Shown piece by piece: positions 37,210 through 45,924 of a stretch of 64,000 bases of DNA. Source of the stretch: Arthrobacter sp. NicSoilB4. Lineage in GTDB: Bacteria > Actinomycetota > Actinomycetes > Actinomycetales > Micrococcaceae. How positions within the stretch are numbered: the first letter of the stretch is position 1; each line of letters starts with the position of its first letter. The translations under genes and the position numbers were made by a program. The notes under the pieces were generated by a model. It worked only from the letters and a program-made list of their open reading frames with translations. It made no database searches and was not told the origin of the DNA. The stretch spans positions 1,736,001 to 1,800,000 of the forward strand of contig NZ_AP024653.1 in assembly GCF_019977335.1 (NCBI RefSeq), read 5' to 3'.

Positions 37210-38148
37210 CTAGGTCTGTTGGTTCTGAAGCTGGGAGCGAAGTTCGTCTGCGGTCGGGGGATTTGCACCAGCCCGGCGTACGGTGATCGCAGCCGCCATG
37301 GCGGCCGTTCGTCCGAGCTGCTCCAGAACAGCGGGTGCCAAACCATCGGTTCCGCGGGTGAGGAGGCCCAAGATCAGCGCGGACATGTACGAGTCGCCTG
37401 CCCCGATGGTATCCACGACTTTCGATTCCACTGCCGGGACCTTCACGCGGGTTGCGGCTGTTGCAAGGAGCGAACCCGATGAGCCTTGGGTGATGACGGC
37501 CAGGTCGGCGCCCAAATGCAGGATGTGTGTGGCGGTCTGGTCTGAGTTCTGGTCCGGGTAGAGCCAGTGCGCGTCCTCGTCGCTGAGCTTGACGACGTTG
37601 GTGAGGTGGACCAGGTCTTCGAAGATGGATACGGCTTCGGCGTGGCTGCCGAGCAGGGCGGGCCGGATGTTGGGGTCATACGTGACCGTGCATCCGGGGC
37701 GGCGCTGCTGAAGGAGCGATTTGACCGCGTCGGCACCCGGGGCCAGAAACGTGGCGATGGAACCTGTGTGGACTATCTCAGGGACGACGGCGGGAACCGG
37801 CGGTTGGATGTTCCAGGCGATGTCAAAGTCGTAGCTTGCTGAACCGTCGGGGGCGAGGGCTACCGTGGCAGTCGAGGTCCTGGGGAGCGAAGGGGACCCC
37901 GGCAGCAGTGACACACCGGCGCTGAGAATGTGCTTCTCGATTGCCGCGCCGCGGTCATCGTTACCGAACGCCGTGAGCAGTCCGGTGTTGACGCCGAGCC
38001 GGCCGAGCCCGTAGGCGACATTGGCCGGTGATCCGCCGGGGTGCTCAGTCGTGCCTTCGTGCGAGGTGACGATGTCGGTGAGGGCTTCGCCGATGACGAG
38101 GACATCGAGGGGTTGCCCCGCCTGGCTGGCGGCATCGGGGTTGTGCAT
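37210..38148 (-). CDS. PfkB-family sugar kinase (fructokinase)
   Basis: A 312-aa ribokinase-fold kinase, most likely phosphorylating fructose. N-terminal signature GGSPANVAYGLGRLGV near residue 39; the C-terminal ATP/anion-hole signature DTIGAGDSYMSALI near 245 contains the catalytic Asp. It is the last gene of the LacI/ABC/GH32 operon, where it would act on fructose released by the GH32 enzyme. Two AAGG-type sites precede ATG 38148, and the GH32 stop is 25 bases upstream. Confidence 0.92.
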   Translation of the reverse strand: MHNPDAASQAGQPLDVLVIGEALTDIVTSHEGTTEHPGGSPANVAYGLGRLGVNTGLLTAFGNDDRGAAIEKHILSAGVSLLPGSPSLPRTSTATVALAPDGSASYDFDIAWNIQPPVPAVVPEIVHTGSIATFLAPGADAVKSLLQQRRPGCTVTYDPNIRPALLGSHAEAVSIFEDLVHLTNVVKLSDEDAHWLYPDQNSDQTATHILHLGADLAVITQGSSGSLLATAATRVKVPAVESKVVDTIGAGDSYMSALILGLLTRGTDGLAPAVLEQLGRTAAMAAAITVRRAGANPPTADELRSQLQNQQT

Positions 38149-38173
38149 GTGTTGTCCTTTCTGCTGGCGGGCG

Positions 38174-39682
38174 TTAAGCGAATTGAGTGATTTCGAGGCG
38201 GTTGATGGTTGCTGTCCCGCCGATCGCGTAGACAGCGACGTCGGTGCTGGTGTGGGCCGGAAAGATCAGTTCCGTCATGGTGACCTGGCCGCCCCGGGCG
38301 AAGACTTCAACGGAGCAGCGGTCCACGTAGATGGTGAGATCGTAGGACCCTTCCGTGGTCAGGACGGGTGCGCTGTCGACGGAGGGGAAGGCTTTGTGGA
38401 AATCAGTGTCCCCGGAGTCCCGGCGGTCAACGATCAGGATTGCTTCGTCCGGTCGGATGCCAACTCGGGTTCCGCGGGCTCCGTCGCCGCGCACGACCAG
38501 CCCGAATTCCTCGGCTGTCCCCGGGGTGAGGGTGATATCGATGCGCTGGACGCTGCCCGCGGCATCTTCCAAGATGTGGGTGCCGTCGGCGATTTCGGTG
38601 TCCGCAAGGCTGAACTTTTGGCCTTGCTCGGGAAGTGCGGCGAAATTTCCGGTGGCTTTTTGGATCAGGCGGGGTTGTCCGTCGATGGTGTGGAGGGATA
38701 TTTCGCGGGCGAGTGTCATGGGGCTGCGCCACGGTGTGGTGGGGATGTGGTTGGCGTATTCCCAGTTGTTCATCCACGCGATCATGAGGCGGCGGTTGTC
38801 GGGGACGTCGCTGAAGGAGACGGCGGCGTAGTAGTCCCGGCCCCAGTCCAGCCACTGGTACTCGCTCAGCCGGGCGGGGTCCTGGAGACCTTCGGTGACG
38901 GTGGTGGCCGAGGCGAACGTGGTGCCGTCGAATTCGCCCACGAAATACTGGCCAGCCGAGCCGTTGTTGGGTCCGCCGGGGTTGAGGTTGACGGTGAGGA
39001 CCCACTGCAGCCTGGCCGGGTCGCTGTCGAGGGGGAGGGGGAACAGGTCGGGGCATTCCCACACGCCTCCGGTGGCGTTGGCCGGGCCGAAGGTGCTGAG
39101 GTATTCCCAGTTCCGGAGGTCATCGGAGCGGTAGAGCACGACCTGGAAGTCTTGGGCTTCCACGGCGGCCATGACCCAGTAGCTGCCGGCGTCGCCGTCG
39201 TACCTGATGACTTTGGGGTCGCGGAACTCGGCTGATCCGCGGTTCAGTACGGGGTTGGCGGTGTGTTTGGTCCACGTGTATCCGCAGTCCAGGCTGTAGG
39301 CGAGCGACTGGGCCTGGAGTCCGCCGTGCGCGGATCCGGGCTTGAAGGCGCTGGTGTAGACGGCGACCAAGGGCGGTGCCGAACCGGTGCCGAATCCGCT
39401 GGTGTTGTCTTGATCAAAGACGATGCTGCCGGAGAAGATGTCTTCGTCCTCGTCGCAGGCGATGGCGACGGGGTGTTCGGTCCAGGTCAGCAGGTCCGTG
39501 GACGTGGCGTGCCCCCAGGACATGTTTCCCCAGACGTTGTCCACCGGATTGTTCTGGTAGTAGAGGTGATAGACGCCATCATGGAAAATCAGTCCGTTGG
39601 GATCGTTAAGCCAGGTGTTCCCCGCGGTGTAGTGCAGGGCCGGCCGGAAGGTGTCGGCCGTGGTGGCGGTCGCGGCGGTCAT
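38174..39682 (-). CDS. Glycoside hydrolase family 32 (invertase/levanase type)
   Basis: A 502-aa GH32 enzyme that splits beta-fructosidic bonds in sucrose, inulin or levan. All three carboxylates are visible: the nucleophile in NTWLNDPNGLIF near residue 25, the transition-state Asp in AEFRDPKVI near 150 and the acid/base Glu in WECPDLFPL near 205. The C-terminal beta-sandwich follows from about 340. There is no signal peptide from ATG 39682, so it acts inside on imported oligosaccharides. The upstream part of the open frame (to 39916) is not coding. It follows the binding-protein gene after two hairpins. Confidence 0.93.
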   Translation of the reverse strand: MTAATATTADTFRPALHYTAGNTWLNDPNGLIFHDGVYHLYYQNNPVDNVWGNMSWGHATSTDLLTWTEHPVAIACDEDEDIFSGSIVFDQDNTSGFGTGSAPPLVAVYTSAFKPGSAHGGLQAQSLAYSLDCGYTWTKHTANPVLNRGSAEFRDPKVIRYDGDAGSYWVMAAVEAQDFQVVLYRSDDLRNWEYLSTFGPANATGGVWECPDLFPLPLDSDPARLQWVLTVNLNPGGPNNGSAGQYFVGEFDGTTFASATTVTEGLQDPARLSEYQWLDWGRDYYAAVSFSDVPDNRRLMIAWMNNWEYANHIPTTPWRSPMTLAREISLHTIDGQPRLIQKATGNFAALPEQGQKFSLADTEIADGTHILEDAAGSVQRIDITLTPGTAEEFGLVVRGDGARGTRVGIRPDEAILIVDRRDSGDTDFHKAFPSVDSAPVLTTEGSYDLTIYVDRCSVEVFARGGQVTMTELIFPAHTSTDVAVYAIGGTATINRLEITQFA

Positions 39683-39717
39683 GAAGGACGGTCTCGTTTC
39701 TGTGCAGGTCTGGGGGA

Positions 39718-39738
39718 GGAACCCTGCAAAAGGGTTCC
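39718..39738 (-). terminator. Intercistronic hairpin 1 (SBP/GH32)
   Basis: GGAACCC with GGGTTCC, 7-bp stem, between the binding-protein and GH32 genes. It forms a pair with the stronger hairpin at 39748. Confidence 0.6.
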
Positions 39739-39747
39739 CTGAGGGGT

Positions 39748-39777
39748 GGGTGGGCCGGCGCGCACACCGGCCCACCC
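39748..39777 (-). terminator. Intercistronic hairpin 2 (SBP/GH32)
   Basis: A perfect 11-bp GC stem (GGGTGGGCCGG with CCGGCCCACCC) and an 8-base loop, 12 bases past the binding-protein stop. Such structures after a binding-protein gene usually stabilise the upstream mRNA and lower read-through, giving more binding protein than downstream enzyme. Confidence 0.82.
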
Positions 39778-39789
39778 GGCAGGAGGGAG

Positions 39790-41397
39790 TTAGGAGTTCT
39801 TTTTGTAGCGGTCGTAGGCCTGCTGGTAGACCTCGATCATCTTGTCGACACCGACGTTCTTGAGCTGGGAGACGTAGCCGTCCCATTCCTGGTCGATGCC
39901 GCCGGAGACAATCCATTTGGCGATGTTCTGCTTCACCAGGGATGTGGTGTCGGTCTGGATGGTGCTGATCTGCTGGAGTTCCTCGTTGGACAGGGCGACC
40001 GGGGGGTAGCCGTCGTTGCCGGCGAACGGCTTGTAAATTTCGCTGACAGCCTTCTGGCGTTCCGCGGCGCGCGGTTCGGGTGCGACGACGGTCGTGAAGT
40101 TCTCGGCCGTGTTGGCCTTCGGGCCGCCGGGGGCGACCTTCTGGCGGCGTTCGCCTTCGCTGGTTCCGGCCGGGGCCGGGATCTGGGTCAGCAGGCCGGT
40201 GGCGTCCTTCTGGAGAGTTTCACCGATCGGTCCCCAGTTGGCTTGGGCGGACTGGAGGGGGTCATAGAGGTTGTCGGCCCAGCGCATGGTCGCGGCCGGG
40301 TACTTGTTGGTCCGGGTGATGGCGAACGCGCCGCGGGCGATCTCCTGGTTGTTGGACTGGCTGGCGATCCGTTTGCCGTCCACGCCTTCGAGTACCGGCA
40401 CGAGGGAGTAGTTGGCGGCGCGGTCCGCGCCGACCATCTCGGGGACTTCCCACCAGACGAAGGAGCCGAGGTTTTCCGTGGCGGCCTTGCCCTTGGCCAG
40501 GTAGGCCTTGTCGTCCTGGGAGAAGGATTCGGGGTCGATCAGGCCTTCCTGGTACCACTCGTGCAGCGTCTGGATGGCCTTCTTGTAGCCGTCTTGGGTG
40601 GGGGTGAAGATGACTTTGTCGTCTTGGACGATTCGGTGGTCCATGTTGTCCGGCACTCCGCCGAGGGCGGCGATCAGGTCAACGATGTCCCCGCACCAGG
40701 AGCCGGGCATGAAGCTTAGCGGGATGGTCTTGCCGGTCCCGGAGGCGTCCTGGGTCTTGAACGCGAGCAGCGCGTCGTGGAACTCGTCGATGGTCTTCGG
40801 CATCGGGATGTTGAGTTTCTTCAACCAGGAGGTGTTGATGGCCAGTTCGTTGGGGAACTGGACCAGGCCGAGTTCTTCGACGGACGGCAGGGAGTAGATG
40901 TGCCCGTCCGAGGAGGTGATGGCTGCCTTGATATCGGGACGGGCAGAGAGCAGCTTGGAGAGATTGGGCGCGTTCTTCTCGATGAGTCCCTCGAGGGGGA
41001 TGAGGGTGCCGCTGGCGGAGTACGTGGCGATCTCGGCGTCGGTCAGGCCGGTGTTGAAGAACGCGTCGGGCAGGTCCCCGCTGGCCAGGATGAGGTTCTT
41101 CTTTTCCTGGAAGACCGTCTCGGGCAGGTTTTCCCAGTTGACGTGGATGTTGGTGGCTTTTTCCCATTCCTGCACCACGGTCATGGTGTTGTAGTCCGGG
41201 GCCAGGGCGGCCTTGGTCCCGGAGAATGTCAGGTCGAGTTGCTTGCTGACAATCGGGAAGCCGGATTCCTGGAACCCGAAGTCGGCGGAGGCGTCCTTGA
41301 TCTCCGTGGAGCCGGACTTGCCGCCGGAGCAGCCGGTGAACGTCAATGTTCCGGCCAGGACGGCGCCGAGGACGGCGTATTTACGGCTAAGTGCCAT
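39790..41397 (-). CDS. ABC sugar-binding lipoprotein
   Basis: A 535-aa extracellular solute-binding protein of the large LipO/oligosaccharide type. The signal peptide ends with lipobox FTGC near residue 22 (AVLAGTLTFTGCSGGKSG), so it is anchored outside the membrane. The mature protein has the two-lobed fold with typical segments (VVQEWEKATNIHVNW, ASGDLPDAFFNTG, MPKTIDEFHDALLAFK). ATG 41397 has AGGA at 7 bases; ATG 41403 is too close to it. It delivers sugar to the two permeases upstream in the operon, probably fructo-oligosaccharide judging by the GH32 gene. Confidence 0.92.
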   Translation of the reverse strand: MALSRKYAVLGAVLAGTLTFTGCSGGKSGSTEIKDASADFGFQESGFPIVSKQLDLTFSGTKAALAPDYNTMTVVQEWEKATNIHVNWENLPETVFQEKKNLILASGDLPDAFFNTGLTDAEIATYSASGTLIPLEGLIEKNAPNLSKLLSARPDIKAAITSSDGHIYSLPSVEELGLVQFPNELAINTSWLKKLNIPMPKTIDEFHDALLAFKTQDASGTGKTIPLSFMPGSWCGDIVDLIAALGGVPDNMDHRIVQDDKVIFTPTQDGYKKAIQTLHEWYQEGLIDPESFSQDDKAYLAKGKAATENLGSFVWWEVPEMVGADRAANYSLVPVLEGVDGKRIASQSNNQEIARGAFAITRTNKYPAATMRWADNLYDPLQSAQANWGPIGETLQKDATGLLTQIPAPAGTSEGERRQKVAPGGPKANTAENFTTVVAPEPRAAERQKAVSEIYKPFAGNDGYPPVALSNEELQQISTIQTDTTSLVKQNIAKWIVSGGIDQEWDGYVSQLKNVGVDKMIEVYQQAYDRYKKNS

Positions 41398-41468
41398 GGT
41401 CATTCCTATTCTGAGGTGGGATTGCTGCCGTCCGACGGCGGTTGCCCGGACGGTCGATAGGGGAGGGG

Positions 41469-42428
41469 CTATTTGACTGCGCCGATCATGGCGCCCTTGG
41501 TGAAGTGCTTCTGCATGAATGGCAGGGCAATCATGAGTGGCAGGCTCGAGACGACGATCATGGCGTACTTGGTGAGCTCTGCGATCCTTTGCGCGGCGGC
41601 ATAGGATTCGATGTCCCCGCCGGTGGTGCCGGAGGATGAGACGTCTGACTGGATGAGGATGTTCCGCAGGACGAGCTGCAGCGGATATTTGGAGTCGTCG
41701 TTCAGGAAGATCAGGGCGTCGAAGAACGAGTTCCAGTGCGCGACGACGTGGACCATGATCATCAGCATGATCAGCGGTTTGGACAGCGGCAGCACCATCT
41801 TGAAGAAGAAGGTGAAGTCGTTGGCTCCGTCCATCTGGGCCGCTTCACGCAGTTCGTTCGGGACGGTGTGTTCGAAGAAGGAGCGGGCGATGATCAGGTT
41901 CCACACCCCCACTGCCCCCGGCAGGACCACGGCCCAGACGGTGTCCAGCATCCCCAGGTCCCGGACCACCAGGTACTTGGTGATGAGGCCGCCGTCGAAA
42001 AACATGGTGATGACGAACAGGAGCATCAGGATCTTGCGGCCCGGCATGTCCTTGCGGGAGAGGGCGTAGGCGCCACAGAGGATCGTGGTGACGCTGATGA
42101 CGGTTCCCAGGACGGTGTAGACGACCGTGTTGCCCAGGCCGTTCCAGATCCGGCTGTCAGCGAAGATCCGCTCGTAGCCCTCCGTGGTCACGCCGGAGGG
42201 GAACAGCCAGACCTTGCCTTCGTAGACCGCGTTGGGGTCGCTGATGGAGGCGATCACAATGAAGTACAACGGGTAGACGACGGCCAGGATGGACAGCACC
42301 AGCACCGATGTGGCGGCGATGTTGAACACGCGGTCGCCGTACTTGTCCCTCAGGGTCGGCTTGGGGCGGGGCCGGCTCACGGCCCTGGCTGGGTTTTCGA
42401 TGTTGACGGGGCTGGTTTTCAGAGACAT
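41469..42428 (-). CDS. ABC sugar transporter permease (LplC/MalG type)
   Basis: A 319-aa permease with six TM segments after a cytosolic N-terminus of about 35 residues. The EAA loop that contacts the ATPase reads LREAAQMDGANDFTFFFKMV near residue 200. It is the second permease of the importer and starts 7 bases after the other permease gene. No ATPase gene is in the operon; a shared MsmK-like ATPase elsewhere in the genome would be needed. Confidence 0.93.
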   Translation of the reverse strand: MSLKTSPVNIENPARAVSRPRPKPTLRDKYGDRVFNIAATSVLVLSILAVVYPLYFIVIASISDPNAVYEGKVWLFPSGVTTEGYERIFADSRIWNGLGNTVVYTVLGTVISVTTILCGAYALSRKDMPGRKILMLLFVITMFFDGGLITKYLVVRDLGMLDTVWAVVLPGAVGVWNLIIARSFFEHTVPNELREAAQMDGANDFTFFFKMVLPLSKPLIMLMIMVHVVAHWNSFFDALIFLNDDSKYPLQLVLRNILIQSDVSSSGTTGGDIESYAAAQRIAELTKYAMIVVSSLPLMIALPFMQKHFTKGAMIGAVK

Positions 42429-42435
42429 CTCGGCA

Positions 42436-43410
42436 TCACCACAGGGTCGACTGGTTGGCCCGGCGCGCCACCGAGTTGAAGAAAAGCAGCAGCGCCAGGT
42501 TGAGGATGGAATTGAACAGGCCGATGGCAGCCGAGTAGCTGAACTGCGCCTGCTGCAGGCCCGCGTGGTAGACGTAGGTCTGGATGATCTCCGACGTCGA
42601 GAGGTTCAGGGGGGTCTGCATTAGCAGTGCCTTCTCGAAACCAACGTTGAGCAGGTTCCCAATGGCCAGAATGAACAGCACAGTGATGACCGGCATGATG
42701 CCCGGCAGATCGATGTGCCGGATGCGCTGGAGCTTTGAGGCGCCGTCGACCTTGGCCGCGTCGTGAAGGGCGGGATCAATTCCGGCCAGAGCCGCCAGAT
42801 ACACAATCATTGAGAACCCGGCGTTTTGCCAGACATCCGAGAGGACGTAGATGGGACGGAACCATTCCGCGGATCCCATAAAGAAGATCGGCTCGCCCCC
42901 GCCCAATTGGATCGCGTTGTTCACCAGACCGGATCTGGGGGATAGGACAACAAACATGATGCCCACGACCACGACCGTGGAGATGAATGCCGGCGAGTAC
43001 AGCACTGTCTGGGTGAATTTCTTGAACTTTTCGCTTTGGAGCTGGTTGACCAGCAACGCCAGGATGATCGGAACCGGGAAGGCCACCAGCAGACCCAGAA
43101 GCGCGATCCACAGCGTGTTTCCGATGACCTGGCCGAACTGGTACGAGTTCACAAACCTGATGAAGTGGGTCAGACCCACCCAAGGGCTGTCCGTGAAGCC
43201 GTCCACCGGGTTGTAGTTCTTGAAAGCGATCTGCACTCCGTACATCGGCCAGTATTTGAAGACCAGAATGTAGATAATCGCAGGGGCTAGTAATACGTAT
43301 AACTGCCAGGCCCGAAGAATTCGTTTCAGCCGAAGCGAAAAAGAAATCCTTCGTTGCGGCTGGGGTGCCGCGGCCGGACGCCGGCGTCCGGCCGGGATAA
43401 TGCGGCTCAT
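42436..43410 (-). CDS. ABC sugar transporter permease (LplB/MalF type)
   Basis: A 324-aa permease with a basic N-terminus (GRRRPAAAPQPQRR), six TM segments and the EAA loop HDAAKVDGASKLQRIRHIDL near residue 215. It pairs with the permease at 41469. Its ATG overlaps the lacI stop (ATGA), so regulator and transporter are translated together. The 5' part of its coding sequence contains a near copy of the LacI operator (43290-43303). Confidence 0.93.
   Translation of the reverse strand: MSRIIPAGRRRPAAAPQPQRRISFSLRLKRILRAWQLYVLLAPAIIYILVFKYWPMYGVQIAFKNYNPVDGFTDSPWVGLTHFIRFVNSYQFGQVIGNTLWIALLGLLVAFPVPIILALLVNQLQSEKFKKFTQTVLYSPAFISTVVVVGIMFVVLSPRSGLVNNAIQLGGGEPIFFMGSAEWFRPIYVLSDVWQNAGFSMIVYLAALAGIDPALHDAAKVDGASKLQRIRHIDLPGIMPVITVLFILAIGNLLNVGFEKALLMQTPLNLSTSEIIQTYVYHAGLQQAQFSYSAAIGLFNSILNLALLLFFNSVARRANQSTLW
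43290..43303. promoter_or_regulatory. Possible auxiliary LacI operator inside permease gene
   Basis: GTAATACGTATAAC matches the promoter operator GTTATTCGTATAAC at 44482 in 12 of 14 positions and is almost fully symmetric. It lies about 1.2 kb into the operon. A second operator inside the first structural gene would allow looping, as in lac. Chance is possible. Confidence 0.4.
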
Positions 43411-44450
43411 GGCATCTCCTTTGGATGTGTCACTGAGTTGCGTTCAATAAGAGGGCACTCCATCAGCTCGACCCGGCCATCGGGTTCCGCGCCCTGGAGG
43501 ATCAGGTCAACCGCGCGCCGGCCCATGGCGACGAACGGCAGTTCAAGGGTGGTAAGTCCCGGGCGAAGGTGGGGCGCCAGGGTCGACTGGTTGTCGAAGC
43601 CCACGATGGATACATCCCCGGGGATCGAAAGGCGCAGCTCTGAGACGGCTTGATACGCGCCCCAGGCCGTCCGGTCGTTCGCGCAGAAGATAGCCGTCGG
43701 CGGCTTCGCCGCAGTCATCAGCTCCATCGCGTACCGGTAGCCGTCTTCCTCATTGCCCGCACCGAACCGGATGACGACTGGGTCCAACACCAGTCCGGCT
43801 TCCTCAAGCGCCCGCGTGTAGCCCTCGTAGCGGCCCACGGCAGCTGGGAGCCCACTTTCCAAAGTCTCGATGTTGATGAGTCCAACCCTGGAATGCCCGG
43901 CCTCCAGCAGGCGCCGCGTAGCTACATAGCCACCCCGCACCTCATCGGGAGCTACGCTCGGAATGCGGCCCGCGCGGTCCTGGGAATTCAGCACCACCGA
44001 CGGAACGCCCGCCAGCACTTCGGGGACTTCGAGCCGCCGGTGGTACATGGCGGCGTAGACCACTCCAGCAACTTTGTAGGAGAGCATGGTGTCCAGCGAT
44101 GCGGTCTCAAGTTCCTCGTCGCCGCCGGTGTTCACCGTGAGCAGGAGGAGTCCGTCCTCCCAGGCCCGCTGCTGCGCGCCTTCAATGATGGCGCCGGCAA
44201 AAGGCGAAGTGGCCACGGAATCGCCGATGAATCCGATCATGCCGGCCACGCCTTCGCGGAGAACCTTGGCGTGGGCGTTGGTGCGGTAGCCGAGCCGGTC
44301 CACGGCGTCGCGTACCCGCTTGCGAGTGTCCTCGGAGAAGCGCGATCCGGAGGCGGAATTCAGCACGAGCGAGACAGTGGCCTGCGAGACGCCGGCGGCA
44401 GCAGCGACGTCATGCATTGTCGGTCCTGACTTTTGCCGTGATCCAGCCAT
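43407..44450 (-). CDS. LacI-family repressor of the fructan operon
   Basis: A 347-aa LacI regulator. The N-terminal helix-turn-helix is MHDVAAAAGVSQATVSLVLN with the hinge (YRTNAHAKVLREG) by residue 60, followed by the periplasmic-binding-protein-like effector domain. ATG 44450 has AAGGAGG at 5 bases; the GTG two codons upstream is too close to it. As first gene of the operon it regulates itself through the operator at 44482-44495. The inducer is probably a product of the sugar imported by the operon. Confidence 0.93.
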   Translation of the reverse strand: MAGSRQKSGPTMHDVAAAAGVSQATVSLVLNSASGSRFSEDTRKRVRDAVDRLGYRTNAHAKVLREGVAGMIGFIGDSVATSPFAGAIIEGAQQRAWEDGLLLLTVNTGGDEELETASLDTMLSYKVAGVVYAAMYHRRLEVPEVLAGVPSVVLNSQDRAGRIPSVAPDEVRGGYVATRRLLEAGHSRVGLINIETLESGLPAAVGRYEGYTRALEEAGLVLDPVVIRFGAGNEEDGYRYAMELMTAAKPPTAIFCANDRTAWGAYQAVSELRLSIPGDVSIVGFDNQSTLAPHLRPGLTTLELPFVAMGRRAVDLILQGAEPDGRVELMECPLIERNSVTHPKEMP

Positions 44451-44481
44451 GGGCACCTCCTTGGGCCAATTACATTGGTGG

Positions 44482-44495
44482 GTTATTCGTATAAC
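44482..44495. promoter_or_regulatory. LacI operator at the fructan operon promoter
   Basis: GTTATTCGTATAAC: inverted repeat GTTAT-N4-ATAAC, 32 bases upstream of the lacI ATG. It overlaps the likely -10 region (TATACG on the minus strand), so bound repressor would block initiation. Confidence 0.75.
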
Positions 44496-44656
44496 TTGCT
44501 AAACTGTAGCCTGAGTCACACGTGGCGTCAACGGTGCGGGAAGTTGTGAGGGCGGGCGGGGGAGATTTCTCCTTCGCGAGTCAGCCGCCGGTGGCGCGGG
44601 GGCGGCTATATGGCATTCGAGTACTGAATCGCCATAGTTGCTGCAAAGAGCCCCTT

Positions 44657-44684
44657 CCCAACCGGGCGAGCTCGCCCGGTTGGG
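44657..44684. repeat. 28-bp perfect palindrome
   Basis: CCCAACCGGGCGAG followed by its exact reverse complement with no spacer. It lies 24 bases left of the palindrome that borders repeat core 3 and may be a terminator or an insertion-site remnant. Confidence 0.85.
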
Positions 44685-44707
44685 GGCCCCGAAGCGTGCA
44701 AGGAAGC

Positions 44708-44730
44708 GGGTGTGCACAACGTGCACACCC
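44708..44730. repeat. Left palindrome of repeat core 3
   Basis: Arms GGGTGTGCAC and GTGCACACCC around AAC. This is the same family as the palindromes at 11966 and 12135, with a 3-base centre. Confidence 0.85.
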
Positions 44731-44872
44731 TGGGCTTAGGATCGGGTCGTACTGGTGCCGGACTGGGCCGGATCGCGGAGGTTTGCGGGGGAGTGGCGGA
44801 AATTCAAGGGCTGGAACCCGGTTCGAGTCCCACCTCGGGCACGTGTTTTCCCTGTTCAGGGGCTTGTGAGCC
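44731..44872 (+). repeat. tRNA-Leu-like repeat core (copy 3)
   Basis: Closest to copy 2: GGGAGTGGCGGAAATTCAAG, GGGCTGGAACCCGG and the tRNA-like 3' end closing with TCGGGCAC at 44842, then the CCCTG/CAGGG hairpin. The right side carries only half a palindrome (GTGTGCACA at 44878) where module alpha begins. Confidence 0.8.
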
Positions 44873-45318
44873 TCTGAGTGTGCACAGACTGTTTACTGAT
44901 GGGCCCCTCCGGGGCCTATTTTTGTTGGTGTGCCGTTGCTGTGGCCGGCGGCTCCTTCTCGTGGTTCGGGCAGCGGTGGCGCTGTTTACTCGTTCATGGC
45001 CCGGGGTGCCGCCAGCTGCATGACTGGACGCTGGCTGGGGGAGCGGTGCTGCCTTTGCTGGTTTGCATTTCTTGATGTCATGACTGTTCGTGGCGACGTT
45101 GCCAGGTAAGCGCATGACTTGATACGTCTTGTTGACGGTCAAGCGGCTAGCGCTTCCTTGAGCCGAGGTGTGCCGGGTCGGCACCGGCGAGTCCCTGGTC
45201 CGTGAACGTCTTCTCCGACGACACTCCAAGAGCAACCAGGGGCATTCTTCCGGGCGGTAAGGTCTTGGTCGTTCGAGGATACGAGGGCGTATCCGATGGG
45301 GGCCCGGTCATGGACTTG
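44873..45318. repeat. Dispersed repeat, module alpha (copy 2)
   Basis: Homologous to 7661-8112, including the GGCCCC/GGGGCC terminator with TATTTTT at 44902-44923 and the final block ending near CCCGGTCATGGA. The minus-strand frame reading RMPLVALGVSSEKTFTDQG before a stop near 45146 matches the relic frame of copy 1. Confidence 0.75.
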
Positions 45319-45484
45319 TATGTATTTGAGTTCGACGTCTCCAGCAGGTATCCGCTTTCTGGCCTCGATCAAGCAAGGAAATGGTCTCAAACCCTCCGCC
45401 CGTTCGGCCGGCACGGGCAAAAACATTATCCCGGCGACTAAAGGCTGGCGATGTGTCCAGCGTGGTCTCCACCGGGATCCCTGG

Positions 45485-45924
45485 ATTTCGGTTTTCCCCA
45501 CACTTCTTCGCCGGGCGTGTGTCTCAGTTTCACCGCTCCAGTGGAGACGAGTATTCATCGCTCTCTCCCAGTGCCAGTAGGGATGCGATTGCTTTTGATG
45601 TGGGGTCATTGTGGGAGTTCAGAAGCCAGGAAACCGTTGCCACGGAATCAGTAGGCGCAGCAGCAGTTCCACGTCGGGCGGCACTCATCATGGCTGCACT
45701 TACTTCCTTCCTATATCGCTCCCACAAAATTTCACTATGAAGCGGACAGGCAAGTTCCATCGGTCGAGCCGCTAGCCGGTCAAAGGTAATTAGTCCAAAC
45801 GGGTCGTGATGAGGCGATAACTTCACGCCTGTCTCACCGCAGCCAGCAACGGGACACTGATTCGAAGTATTCATTTCCATTGTTCCTCTCTTGCAGGTAC
45901 TTCGTGAATTGTCAGCGATGGAAC
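45485..45924. repeat. Inverted duplication, left arm (about 440 bp)
   Basis: The reverse complement of this stretch matches 47570-48010 with only scattered differences. It carries the 114-aa small-protein gene and about 30 bp of upstream sequence (CATCGCTGACAAT-CACGAAG, then TACCTGCAAGAGAGGAAC). The arms flank about 1.65 kb that contains a dead histidine kinase gene. Confidence 0.88.
45530..45874 (-). CDS. Cys/His-rich small protein, copy A
   Basis: A 114-aa protein with a possible zinc site: CPVAGCGETG near residue 6, HH at about 21 and CPLHSEI near 43. The rest is helical and ends LALGESDEYSSPLER. ATG 45874 is chosen because copy B starts at the same codon. Copy B at 47618 is almost identical, with a few substitutions (for example R/K in WERYRKEV). 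No family recognised. Conservation of both copies as open frames argues for a real gene. Confidence 0.7.
   Translation of the reverse strand: MNTSNQCPVAGCGETGVKLSPHHDPFGLITFDRLAARPMELACPLHSEILWERYRKEVSAAMMSAARRGTAAAPTDSVATVSWLLNSHNDPTSKAIASLLALGESDEYSSPLER

Noticed and set aside
38021-39235. 404-aa plus-strand frame opposite the GH32 gene
   Set aside because: A shadow frame; the minus strand has all GH32 catalytic residues.
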